Part shown: one piece after another, positions 46,753 to 56,218 of the stretch
How positions within the stretch are numbered: position 1 is the stretch's first letter
How the letters are laid out: each line of letters begins with the position of its first letter
DNA from: Thermoflexales bacterium
Lineage (GTDB): Bacteria; Chloroflexota; Anaerolineae; J036; Brachytrichaceae
Assembly (NCBI GenBank): GCA_025056965.1
Contig: JANWVF010000022.1
Span: 1-64,000 of the forward strand
DNA length: 64,000 nucleotides
Reading direction: 5' to 3'
The notes under the pieces: generated by a model
What the model saw: the letters and a program-made list of their open reading frames with translations, nothing else
Databases searched by the model: none
What the model was told of the DNA's origin: nothing
Translations under genes and position numbers: made by a program

Positions 46753-48831
46753 ATGAACAACACTCGTAACGTCTGGATCGCCCTCCTCATCGGTCTGGTG
46801 CTGATCTGCGCTTGTTTCGGCATCGTCGGGGCCGGGCTGACTTGGCTGGTGGTGCGCACCGTCACCAGCGATGCGTTCCGTAACTTCCCGCCGGACATAG
46901 ACCCCTTACCCGACGCACTGGGTGTAACAGCGACGCCCACGCTGGTCGAGGTCATGCGCCCTACCCCGCAGACGATGGCCGGATTACCCGATGATCCGAT
47001 CGAGATCATCACCGCGGCGACGTTGCCGCGCGAAGATTTGGCCGAGTTAGCGATGCGCTTCAAGGGCGTATCGCCCAAGCAGGCTGAGGTCAGTTGCCCC
47101 ACCCTCGCGCCGGGATACGAAGTGGGCGCGACGCGCATGTTCACCCTGACCAACGCCGACACCGACGAGATGTTCCAAATTGAGGCGCGCTTGGAGCAGA
47201 AGGGCGATCACGTGTATATGTGGGTGCAGAGCGCGCCGACCCCTGTGAGCCTCGATCAGGATAAGCTGCGCCGCGCCGTGGAAATCTTCGACCGCCAGAT
47301 TTATCCGCGCACGCGCGCGTTCTTCGGCAGCGAGGATGTGCCGGGCGTAGATTGTGATCCGCGCGTGCATGTGGTGCATGCCGTCGGCCTGGGCCAAACT
47401 ATCGGCGGCTACTTCTCTTCACCCGATAGCTACCCACGCGCCGTTCGCAGCGACTCGAACGAAGGGCAGGTCTTCATCATGCACGCCGCGCGCGGCTACA
47501 ACGGCTCCGATCCGGGCAGCCAGGCCTATCTCAGCACCCTCGCCCATGAGTTTCAGCACATGATCAGCTTCAACCAGGCCCACACTCCCGAGCTGTGGCT
47601 GGAAGAGGGGGCGGCGCAATTCGCAGAGCGGTTGAATGGCTACGGCGAATTCGTCAGCACGGTGTATGACTTCGCCGCAGCGCCGGAGACGCAGCTCAAC
47701 ACCTGGCAGGAGGACAACGCCGGTGGCAACAGCGCACACTACGGCGCCGGCTACCTGTTCTGGTCTTATCTCTACGATCGCTTCGGCGAGGAGGTACTGC
47801 GCAAGTTCGCCCGCGCACCGGAGCGCAGCGTGCGCGGCTTGCTCCGGGTGCTGGCCGACAACGGGGTGGTGGATCCCGACACCGGTCGCGCCCTCACCTT
47901 CGAGGGGCTGTTTGCGGATTTCGTCATCGCCAATTACATGAACCGCGAGGCGATTGAGCCGGGGACGAACCGCTACAACTACGCGACAATCCGCGTGCCG
48001 CCGATGGCTACGCGCGCTGCGCTGGACGCGGGGGACTATCCGTACTCCACGCGCGCGGGCTTGGCACAGTTCGGCACGCACTATTACAGGCTCGAGGGAA
48101 ACAGGCCGGTAACCGTCGCTTTCGTCGGTTCAACCGTCGTCTCGCTCCTGCCGACCGATGAGGCGGACGGCGCCTTCTGGTGGTCGAACCGCGCCGACGC
48201 CAGCAACTCGCGCCTGACGCGCGCAGTCAACCTCACCGGCGTCAGCAGCGCCACCCTGACTTACCGCGCGTGGTATCGGCTGGAGAAAAACTACGACTAC
48301 GCCTACGTGACCGCTAGTGCAGACGGCGGCTTGACGTGGAAGGTGCTCTTGCCGACCTCTTGCACCACGGATAACCCACAGAACGCCAACCTGGGTTGTG
48401 GCTACACCGGTTCATCGGGTGGCGATGCACCGCGCTGGCTGAACGAGCGCGTCAGCTTGGACAAATTCGCCGGCAGGGAGATTCTGCTGCGCTTCGAGAT
48501 GGTCACCGACGCGGCTATCAATCGCGAAGGGTTGGCGATAGACGACATCGCCATCCCCGAGATCGGCTTCTTCGATGACGCGAGCACATCATCAGGCTGG
48601 CAGGCCGAGGGCTGGGTGCGCATCGGCAACGTGCTGCCGCAGCGCTGGCAGGTACAAGTGATCATCACCGACCGCGACGGGAAGCTCCGGCTGCAGCGCA
48701 TGGCGCTCGCCGATGCCATCGGCGAGCTGACGCTCGACTTCGGCGAAACGGTGCGCAGCGCCGTGCTGGCCATCTCGCCCACTACGCAAGGCACCACCGA
48801 GGCGGCCGGTTACGAGCTGCGCATCAGGTGA
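46753..48831 (+). CDS. Membrane-anchored extracellular metalloprotease (HExxH, immune-inhibitor-A/M6-like)
   Basis: TM anchor; LAHEFQHMISFNQAHTPELWLEEGAAQFAERL; C-terminal MAM/jelly-roll-like segments. Confidence 0.8.
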   Translation: MNNTRNVWIALLIGLVLICACFGIVGAGLTWLVVRTVTSDAFRNFPPDIDPLPDALGVTATPTLVEVMRPTPQTMAGLPDDPIEIITAATLPREDLAELAMRFKGVSPKQAEVSCPTLAPGYEVGATRMFTLTNADTDEMFQIEARLEQKGDHVYMWVQSAPTPVSLDQDKLRRAVEIFDRQIYPRTRAFFGSEDVPGVDCDPRVHVVHAVGLGQTIGGYFSSPDSYPRAVRSDSNEGQVFIMHAARGYNGSDPGSQAYLSTLAHEFQHMISFNQAHTPELWLEEGAAQFAERLNGYGEFVSTVYDFAAAPETQLNTWQEDNAGGNSAHYGAGYLFWSYLYDRFGEEVLRKFARAPERSVRGLLRVLADNGVVDPDTGRALTFEGLFADFVIANYMNREAIEPGTNRYNYATIRVPPMATRAALDAGDYPYSTRAGLAQFGTHYYRLEGNRPVTVAFVGSTVVSLLPTDEADGAFWWSNRADASNSRLTRAVNLTGVSSATLTYRAWYRLEKNYDYAYVTASADGGLTWKVLLPTSCTTDNPQNANLGCGYTGSSGGDAPRWLNERVSLDKFAGREILLRFEMVTDAAINREGLAIDDIAIPEIGFFDDASTSSGWQAEGWVRIGNVLPQRWQVQVIITDRDGKLRLQRMALADAIGELTLDFGETVRSAVLAISPTTQGTTEAAGYELRIR

Positions 48832-50839
48832 CGGGCTGGGGCGTTTCGACGCGCGCCTTATGCGTGATGAGGCGCTCCGCGGCAGCAATCTGTTCTGCAT
48901 CGCCGATCAAACCGATATGGTCGCCCGGCAGCAGCACGGTGTGTGATTTGGGGTTAGGGATGACCCGTTGTCCGCGCAGGATGACGACCACCGATGCGCC
49001 CGTGCGCCCGCGAATGTCCGCCTCGGCCAGTGTGACGCCGGCAACCGGACTGCCCGCCGCCAGCTCGAAGAGCGTGATCTCGAGGATCTGCGCGGCTTCC
49101 ATGAATTGCCGCAGCGCGTGTCGTTCTGCGCCACCGCCCACGTCGTAGTGCTCGCGCCGGACGGCATCGGCATACTGCTGCACCTCGCGGATTGGAAAGC
49201 CGAGTTGCAGCAATGTGTGACGAACCATCTCCAGTCCACCCTCCAGCTCGGGGTGAATCACATCCTGCGCGCCGAGCGCCGCCAGTCGCTTCACGCCGTC
49301 CTGCGTGATGGCCCGCGCGATGATCGGTAGATCCGGGGCAAGCCGACGCGCGATCAGCACGGTCATCTCCGTCGTGGATTCGTCTGGGAGTGCCACGACG
49401 AACGCGCGGGCGCGCGGCAGGTGCGCATGTGCCAGAATCTCCGAGTTCGCTGCGTCTCCGAACAACGTGGGGGTGCCGCGCTGCTCCAGCGTCGCGATGC
49501 GCGTTGCGTCGGAATCCACGACCAGATGCGGGATGCCGAGCGCTCCCAGCACGTCTACGATGTGTCGGCCTACACGCCCATAGCCGACAATCACCACGTG
49601 ATCGCTCAGGGTCTCGCGCGGCAGGGGCGGCTCCGGACCGTGCTTATCCAGTTGCCGCCAGAATGCCGGCCAGCGGCGCAACACCGACTCGACCGGCCGG
49701 ATCAGCCGATACATGAACGGGTTTAGCGTGATGGACAGCAGCGATCCGGCCAAGATGAGCGAGTATTGGTCGCGGTCGAGCAGGCCAAGCGTCAGGCCGG
49801 CCTGACCGATGATGAACGAGAATTCGCCGATCTGGCTTAGGCCGGCGGCGACGACCAGCGACGTGCGTGCCGGGGCCGGCAGCCGCGTACCCAACAACAG
49901 GGTGACCGCCGACTTGCCGATCACGATAAGCGCGGTGAGCGCTATTACCTGGCCGGCGTTGGCGATCAGGTAAGCCGGATTGACCAACATGCCAACCGAC
50001 ACGAAGAACAACACCGCGAACGCCTCGCGGAAGGGCAACAAGTCTGCGCCGGCCTGATGGCTAAGCGGCGACTCGCTGACGATCACCCCGGCCAAGAACG
50101 CGCCCAGCGCCAGCGACACGCCGAACAGCTCGGAGGAGCTGAGCGCCGTGCCCAGCGCCAACACCAGCACTAGGAGGATAAACAGCTCGCGCGAGCGCGT
50201 GTGCGCGACTCGCAGCAGCACCCACGGCACTACACGCCCGCCGACGAATAAGGTCAATGCCACGAATGCTCCCGCTTTGATCAGCGTCAGAACGACCCTT
50301 TCCCAGTCGGCGCTTGGCCCGGCCGCCGCAGCGACGGGCAGCGTCACTAGGATGAGCACGCTGGCTAGGTCTTCCAGCACCAGCCAGCCCACGGCGACGC
50401 GGCCATGTTTGGTGTTCAGCAGGCCGTTGTCCATTAGGCCGCGCAACAACACCACCGTGCTGGCTACCGAAATCGCAACGCCGAGCACCAACCCCGAGGC
50501 GACCGACCATCCCCACAGACGAGTCAACCCGAACCCCAACACCGAGGCGCAGATCATCTGCGCGATGGCCCCCGGCAGGGCGATGCTGCGCACCTGCCAC
50601 AAATCGCGCAGTGAGAAATGGATGCCAACGCCGAACATCAGAAAGATCACGCCTAGCTCGGCGAGCTGGCCGATCGTCTCGACATCGCCGACGAACGCCG
50701 GACTGAACGGGCCGATGGCGACGCCGGCGAGCAGGTATCCGACGATGGTCGGCAGGCCAATGCGTCGGGCCAACACGCCGCCGAGGAAAGCCACGCCGAG
50801 CGCGACGGCGATGTTGATCAGCAGAGGGATGTCGTGCAT
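48824..50839 (-). CDS. CPA2 cation:proton antiporter with RCK (TrkA_N/TrkA_C) domains, Kef-like
   Basis: GLPTIVGYLLAGVAIGPF, VVIVGYGRVGRHIVDVL (RCK), C-terminal TrkA_C. Confidence 0.93.
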   Translation of the reverse strand: MHDIPLLINIAVALGVAFLGGVLARRIGLPTIVGYLLAGVAIGPFSPAFVGDVETIGQLAELGVIFLMFGVGIHFSLRDLWQVRSIALPGAIAQMICASVLGFGLTRLWGWSVASGLVLGVAISVASTVVLLRGLMDNGLLNTKHGRVAVGWLVLEDLASVLILVTLPVAAAAGPSADWERVVLTLIKAGAFVALTLFVGGRVVPWVLLRVAHTRSRELFILLVLVLALGTALSSSELFGVSLALGAFLAGVIVSESPLSHQAGADLLPFREAFAVLFFVSVGMLVNPAYLIANAGQVIALTALIVIGKSAVTLLLGTRLPAPARTSLVVAAGLSQIGEFSFIIGQAGLTLGLLDRDQYSLILAGSLLSITLNPFMYRLIRPVESVLRRWPAFWRQLDKHGPEPPLPRETLSDHVVIVGYGRVGRHIVDVLGALGIPHLVVDSDATRIATLEQRGTPTLFGDAANSEILAHAHLPRARAFVVALPDESTTEMTVLIARRLAPDLPIIARAITQDGVKRLAALGAQDVIHPELEGGLEMVRHTLLQLGFPIREVQQYADAVRREHYDVGGGAERHALRQFMEAAQILEITLFELAAGSPVAGVTLAEADIRGRTGASVVVILRGQRVIPNPKSHTVLLPGDHIGLIGDAEQIAAAERLITHKARVETPQPVT

Positions 50840-50988
50840 CGGATTCGATTCCGGCTAGGATCGCAGACCGATTATGCGGTTTGGGCGTTGACGAAAGGGC
50901 AGCGCAGTGATCGGACGGCAACCCTAATTATCTGTGCAAACACGGCGAGGCGACAAGGTCGGCGAATCTGGCTTACACTTGACGCGCT

Positions 50989-51831
50989 ATGAAACTCGTC
51001 ACCTATGAACTCGATGGGCGCACCGGCGTGGGCGCCTTACACTCCGACGGCAGCATTGCAGACCTGACCGAACTGGGTAGCGTCATCGCAATCGTGTCCG
51101 ATCCTCAGACGCGCGCGCAAGCCGAGCGACTGGCGGCCGATCCCGCGCGTCGGCTGAGCGCTGCGCCGCGCCTGCGCGCGCCGTTTACGCCCCGCTCGTT
51201 CATCTGCATTGGCCTGAACTACATGGATCACGTCCGCGAGAGCAACGCCCAGCCACCTGCGCGGCCGGTGGTGTTCGCTAAATTCGCCAACGCGCTCGCC
51301 CATCCCGGCGACACCATCACGTGGTATGCCGACGCCACGCAGCAGGTGGACTGGGAGGCCGAGCTCGGCGTGATGATCGGCAAGCCGTGCTATCGCGTGA
51401 GCAAGGAAGAGGCAATGGCCTACGTCGGCGGCTACACGTGCGTGAACGACGTGAGCGCGCGCGACATCCAGTTGACCGATAGCGCCAAGCAGTTCACGCT
51501 GGGCAAGACGCTCGATGGGTTTTGTCCGGTCGGACCGTGTCTCGTCACTACCGACGAAATCCATGACCCACAGAACCTGGGCATTCGCTGCCTGGTGAAC
51601 GGCAAGGTCGTCCAGAACTCCAACACCCGCGAGATGATCTTCGACGTGGCAACCCTGGTGTCCTACCTCAGCAAGTTCATGACGCTGATGCCCGGTGACC
51701 TGATCGCTACCGGCACGCCACCCGGCGTGGGCATGGGCATGCAGCCGCCGGTCTGGTTGAAGGACGGCGACGAGGTGACCGTCGAGATCGAGCGGATCGG
51801 CGCGCTCACCAACACCTGCTGCGTGCGCTGA
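50989..51831 (+). CDS. Fumarylacetoacetate hydrolase family protein
   Basis: FICIGLNYMDHVRESN, VFAKFANALAHPGDTI, DWEAELGVMIGK, GDLIATGTPPGVGMGM. Confidence 0.94.
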   Translation: MKLVTYELDGRTGVGALHSDGSIADLTELGSVIAIVSDPQTRAQAERLAADPARRLSAAPRLRAPFTPRSFICIGLNYMDHVRESNAQPPARPVVFAKFANALAHPGDTITWYADATQQVDWEAELGVMIGKPCYRVSKEEAMAYVGGYTCVNDVSARDIQLTDSAKQFTLGKTLDGFCPVGPCLVTTDEIHDPQNLGIRCLVNGKVVQNSNTREMIFDVATLVSYLSKFMTLMPGDLIATGTPPGVGMGMQPPVWLKDGDEVTVEIERIGALTNTCCVR

Positions 51832-51941
51832 CCGAGGCTAGGCGTGGGCAGGGACGCAGCCTTTGCCCACGCCCGCGCTTCGGACAACCGTGGACATCGC
51901 CAGCACCTCTCCGTGCGGCCTTTACGGCGGCGCTTCCCTAA

Positions 51942-52723
51942 GGGAGTAAATAAAACTGGATACATGAAGTGTCCAAGATGCCAAGGCGAATCGGTGGTCA
52001 AACGAGGCAAGCATCACAGCAGCAGCCAGCGCTACCTGTACAAGGCCGGCAATCGTCATTTCACCCCTCAGCCCAACCCAACCGGCTACCCGCTTGACAT
52101 CCGTCGCCAAGCCGTCGAGATGGATCTGGATGGCCACAGCTTCCGACGCATCGGGCGCAATCTGCGTGTCAACTCGCAATCGGTAGCCAGCTGGGTCAAG
52201 TGCGCCGGTGGACGTGCCTTGGCTGCCCCCATCCCACAGCCCCCAACCGACGACGATACCGTCGTCAAGCTCGATGAGCTGTTCACATTCGTCGGGAGTA
52301 AAAAACGCGTCTATCTCATCACGCAGGTGGAGCGCCGGCGCGCGCTGTGTGGTGAGCTGGTAGATACTCTATCCCGCGATGAGGCGGTGTTGCAGGCGGT
52401 GGTGGATCAAGCGCCACGGGCATTTCAGTATTGCATCGACGGCTTCAGTGGGTATGCCGCTTTGGACTACCGTGGCGACTGTCTCTGGTTGCGCCGGGCA
52501 AGTCGCAGACCTATTCGGTTGAAGCTGGGCATGCTGAGTTGCGGCAAGCTCTCACACGCTTAGGCCAACAGACGCGGTGCTTTTCGCGGTGTGTGGAAGC
52601 GCTGCGGCGGTCGGTTGCGTTGTTTGTGCAATGCTGGAATCTGCGGCAGCTGTTCAAGCAAGCGCATCCGGGTTATCAGAGCTATCCGCGGGACTACGCA
52701 AGTATTTGGATTTAGGCACTCCC
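51942..52723 (+). mobile_element. IS1-family-like insertion sequence, decayed
   Basis: About 780 bp; partial inverted ends GGGAGTnnnTAAA at both sides; transposase inside; no clear target-site duplication. Confidence 0.6.
51964..52715 (+). pseudogene. IS1-like transposase, frameshifted near 52490
   Basis: Frame 1 MKCPRCQGESVVKRGKHHSSSQRY...YRGDCLWL; frame 3 continues SLVAPGKSQTYSVEAGHAELRQALTRLGQQTRCFSRCVEALRRSVALFVQCWN. Confidence 0.82.
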
Positions 52724-52912
52724 GAGGACACAAATTTAGGAACAAATAGGACACGAATGCGACACAACCTGGAGAGCCAGCCTGAAGAAGCGGCGAAACG
52801 AGCGTTGATCGCAAAGCCTGCCAGGAAAGACCGGGTAGCCCGGCGCGTCACTCCCTTGCTCCACTTGGGAGAGGACAGGCTTCACAGGAAACGCTCGGCG
52901 GCGAGAGCAGCG

Positions 52913-53767
52913 TTAACCCCGTCCTGCCATCCGACGGTAGATGAATTCTTCGGGCGGGTAGCCGGGCGTGGTCGCCACTTGCGATGCCGCCGCGGCATCC
53001 ACCATCCAGAACAACTTGCCGCGCGGCGGCGCAATGAGCTGCGCCGGCAGCATCTCCGGCCGGTGCTCGCCCAGCAGCACGCGGCGCAAGGTCTGCGACT
53101 TACCCGCTCCGCTCACCAGGAAGAACACGACGTCGGCAGCGTTAATCAACGGAGCGGTGAAGGTGATGCGCTCGGGAACGGTCGCTTGTGGCACGACCTG
53201 AGATACGACTAAACGCGCAGGCTCCGTCAGCGCCGGCGTGTGCGGGAAGAGCGAAGCCGTATGACCATCATCCCCCATGCCGAGCAGGATCAGATCAAAC
53301 GCGGGGAGCGAAGCATCGGCAGCCGCCGCGATGGTTGCGCGAATTTCCGCCTCATACCGTTCGGCGGCCGCCGTCGGACCTAGCTCGGTCGGCACGCGGT
53401 GGACGTTCTGCGCGGGGATCGGCGTCTTGGCGATCAGCGCGTCGTATGCTAGTTTGTAATTGCTATCGGGGTGGTCGCTCGGCACGGCGCGCTCGTCGCT
53501 CCACCAGAGATGCACGCGCGCCCACTCAATTTGATCGGCGTAGGGAGCATCGGCCAGCCGCCGGTATAGCGCCTTTGGCGTGTTGCCGCCGCTCAGGGCG
53601 AGATGAAAGACGCCGCGCCGTTCGATGGCCTTGCGCCCCCAGAAGGCGATCCCTTTGGCAGCCAGTTCGGTCAACGCTTCCGGCGTCGGCTCGACCTGAA
53701 GATAGTATCGGCCATCGTCGTCCATGACGATGACGAAGGGCGGGCCGGCCATCACACCACGTGCCAC
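52913..53767 (-). CDS. pgl: 6-phosphogluconolactonase
   Basis: HLALSGGNTPKALYRRLA, WSDERAVPSDHPDSNY, LLGMGDDGHTASLFPHTPAL. Confidence 0.95.
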   Translation of the reverse strand: MARGVMAGPPFVIVMDDDGRYYLQVEPTPEALTELAAKGIAFWGRKAIERRGVFHLALSGGNTPKALYRRLADAPYADQIEWARVHLWWSDERAVPSDHPDSNYKLAYDALIAKTPIPAQNVHRVPTELGPTAAAERYEAEIRATIAAAADASLPAFDLILLGMGDDGHTASLFPHTPALTEPARLVVSQVVPQATVPERITFTAPLINAADVVFFLVSGAGKSQTLRRVLLGEHRPEMLPAQLIAPPRGKLFWMVDAAAASQVATTPGYPPEEFIYRRMAGRG

Positions 53768-55266
53768 TTGCGCCCGTCGGCGGCGAGGAAGTCGTCAGCT
53801 TCCTTCGGCCCCCACGAACCGGAACGGTAAAGCTCGATGAACGAGCCACCGCCGGCTTCCCAGCGCTCGATCACGGGCGTGATCAATGCCCAGGACGCCT
53901 CGACTTCATCGCTGCGGGTGAACAAGGTCGAGTCGCCCAACATCGCGTCGAGGATCAAGCGCTCATACGCCTCGGGCGCGGCGGTCTTGAAGGTGCTGCC
54001 GTAGCTGAAATTCATCACCACGGTCTGAATCTTGTCGCCGCTGCCGGGCGCCTTGGCGCCGAAGCGCAGCGAGATGCCCTCCTCCGGCTGGATGTTCATG
54101 ACCAGCAAGTTCGGCTCGATGGCGCGCGCAATCGTCTCCTTGAACAGCAACAGAGGCGGCATCTTAAATTGGATGACGATCTCGGTGAGCCGTCGGGCCA
54201 TGCGCTTGCCGCTGCGGATGTAGAAGGGCACGCCGGCCCAGCGCCAGTTATCCACGAACAACTTCATCGCCAGATACGTCTCGGTCGTGGAGTCGGGCGC
54301 CACGCCCTCCTCCTGCGTGTAGCCGGGCACGACCTGGCCGTCCACCTTGCCGGGGCCGTATTGGCCGCGCACGGTGCCGTCGCCGCGCGAGGTGTCCACG
54401 CGCAGCGCCTTGAGCACCTTGACCTTCTCGTTACGCACGGCGTCGGCGCTGAATTCCGCCGGCGGCTCCATCGCCGTCAGCGCCAAGAGCTGCAACAGGT
54501 GATTCTGCACGATGTCGCGGATGACGCCGGCTTTCTCGTAGTACGAGCCGCGATTGCCGATGCCGATACTTTCGGCGACGGTGATCTGCACGTTGTCCAC
54601 GTAGCGTCGGTCCCAGATCGGCTCGAAGATGCCATTGGCGAAGCGGAAGACGAAGATGTTTTGAACCGTCTCCTTGCCCAGGTAGTGGTCAATGCGGTAA
54701 ACCTGATCTTCGCGGAAGAAGCGATGAACGTGATCGTTCAGCTCGCGCGCCGATTTCAAGTCGTGGCCGAAGGGCTTCTCGATGATGATGCGCGACCAAT
54801 GATTGTCGCCACCCGCAGCGCCGGTGCATAGCACGGTGGCCACGTTCTCGATGATGGTGGGATACACCTCCGGCGGCGTGGACAAGTAGAACAGGCGGTT
54901 GGGGCCGCTGCCGTGCGCTTGCTCAATCGCTTCCAGCCGCCGGCACAGCGTCTCGTAGTCGGCTGCCGTGCCGTAGTCGCCCTGCTGGTAGTGCAAACTG
55001 CGGGCGAACTTCTCCCAGACGGCTTCATTGATCGGCTTCGAGCGAGCGAACTCTTCACACGCGGCGCGCATCTCTTCGCGGAAGGATTCGTTCGTCTTAG
55101 GCTTGCGCGCGAAGCCGATCATGGCGAACTGGTCGGGCAACAGCCCATCGCACATCAGGCTATACAGCGCCGGGATGAGCTTGCGTTGGGTTAAGTCGCC
55201 CGACGCGCCGAAGATGACCATAATGCACGGGTCGGGTTTCCTAGAAAGACTCATACTGCTGATCAA
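53752..55266 (-). CDS. zwf: Glucose-6-phosphate 1-dehydrogenase
   Basis: IFGASGDLTQRKLIPALY, RIDHYLGKETVQNIFVFRFAN. Confidence 0.97.
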   Translation of the reverse strand: MISSMSLSRKPDPCIMVIFGASGDLTQRKLIPALYSLMCDGLLPDQFAMIGFARKPKTNESFREEMRAACEEFARSKPINEAVWEKFARSLHYQQGDYGTAADYETLCRRLEAIEQAHGSGPNRLFYLSTPPEVYPTIIENVATVLCTGAAGGDNHWSRIIIEKPFGHDLKSARELNDHVHRFFREDQVYRIDHYLGKETVQNIFVFRFANGIFEPIWDRRYVDNVQITVAESIGIGNRGSYYEKAGVIRDIVQNHLLQLLALTAMEPPAEFSADAVRNEKVKVLKALRVDTSRGDGTVRGQYGPGKVDGQVVPGYTQEEGVAPDSTTETYLAMKLFVDNWRWAGVPFYIRSGKRMARRLTEIVIQFKMPPLLLFKETIARAIEPNLLVMNIQPEEGISLRFGAKAPGSGDKIQTVVMNFSYGSTFKTAAPEAYERLILDAMLGDSTLFTRSDEVEASWALITPVIERWEAGGGSFIELYRSGSWGPKEADDFLAADGRKWHVV

Positions 55267-56162
55267 TGGGTTTTGATCGCGTGGCCGCCGAAACCTTTGC
55301 GCATCATGGCAGTCACCTTGGCCGCGAAAGACTCTTCTTGGCGAGAAGCGAATCGCTGGAACAGCGAGAGCGCGATCACCGGCGCCGGCACGTCCTCATC
55401 AATGGCGGCCTGCACGGTCCAGCGGCCTTCGCCTGAATCTTCGACGTACCCGCGCACCCCCTGCAGTTTGGGGTCTTCCTTGAGCGCTTCGGCTAACAGG
55501 TCAAGCAGCCAGGATCGCACCACGCTACCTTTGCGCCACACCTCGGCCACCTGATCGAGCTTCAGATCGAATTCGCTTTTCTCCATGATCTCGAAGCCCT
55601 CGGCGAAGGCCTGCATCATGCCGTATTCGATGCCGTTGTGAACCATCTTGACGAAGTGACCGGCGCCGGCCGGGCCGCAGTGCAGATAGTGCTTGCCATC
55701 CGGGGCGAGCGACCGGAAGGCAGGTTCGAGGCGTTTGAACACGTCCTCGTCGCCGCCGATCATCAAACAGTAGCCGTTTTGCAGGCCCCAAATGCCACCG
55801 CTCGTGCCTTGGTCCATGAAGTGGATGCCGCGGGCTTTGCACTCGACGTAGTGGCGCTTCGAGTCGCGCCAATTGGAGTTGCCGCCGTCCACGATCACGT
55901 CGTCGGGCTGCAACAGGTCAAGCAAGCGTTGGATCATCGCGTCGGTCGTCGGACCGGCTGGGATCATGATCCAAATCGCGCGCGGTGGCGTCAGCGCAGC
56001 GACCAGCTCTTCCACCGTATACACCCCGCGCAAGCCTTCGGCCTTCAACTCGTCCACGGGTTTGGGGCTGCGGTTACACACGATGACGTCATGACCATCG
56101 CGATGCCAGCGGCGCGCCATGTTTGCGCCCATTCGCCCCAAGCCGAACAACCCAATTTGCAT
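55263..56162 (-). CDS. gnd: 6-phosphogluconate dehydrogenase, decarboxylating (short form)
   Basis: IGLFGLGRMGANMARRWHRDGHDV, MDQGTSGGIWGLQNGYCLMIGG, AGAGHFVKMVHNGIEYGMMQ. Confidence 0.94.
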   Translation of the reverse strand: MQIGLFGLGRMGANMARRWHRDGHDVIVCNRSPKPVDELKAEGLRGVYTVEELVAALTPPRAIWIMIPAGPTTDAMIQRLLDLLQPDDVIVDGGNSNWRDSKRHYVECKARGIHFMDQGTSGGIWGLQNGYCLMIGGDEDVFKRLEPAFRSLAPDGKHYLHCGPAGAGHFVKMVHNGIEYGMMQAFAEGFEIMEKSEFDLKLDQVAEVWRKGSVVRSWLLDLLAEALKEDPKLQGVRGYVEDSGEGRWTVQAAIDEDVPAPVIALSLFQRFASRQEESFAAKVTAMMRKGFGGHAIKTH

Positions 56163-56218
56163 AATGTCTTACGTCTCCCTTTGATGAAGTGATATAGAGG
56201 ATTGATGTGAAGTCGTCG

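Noticed and set aside
52577-53212. 211-aa plus-strand ORF after the IS element
   Set aside because: Overlaps the IS tail and the antisense of pgl; no coherent domain.
53761-54831. 356-aa plus-strand ORF
   Set aside because: Antisense to zwf; shadow ORF.
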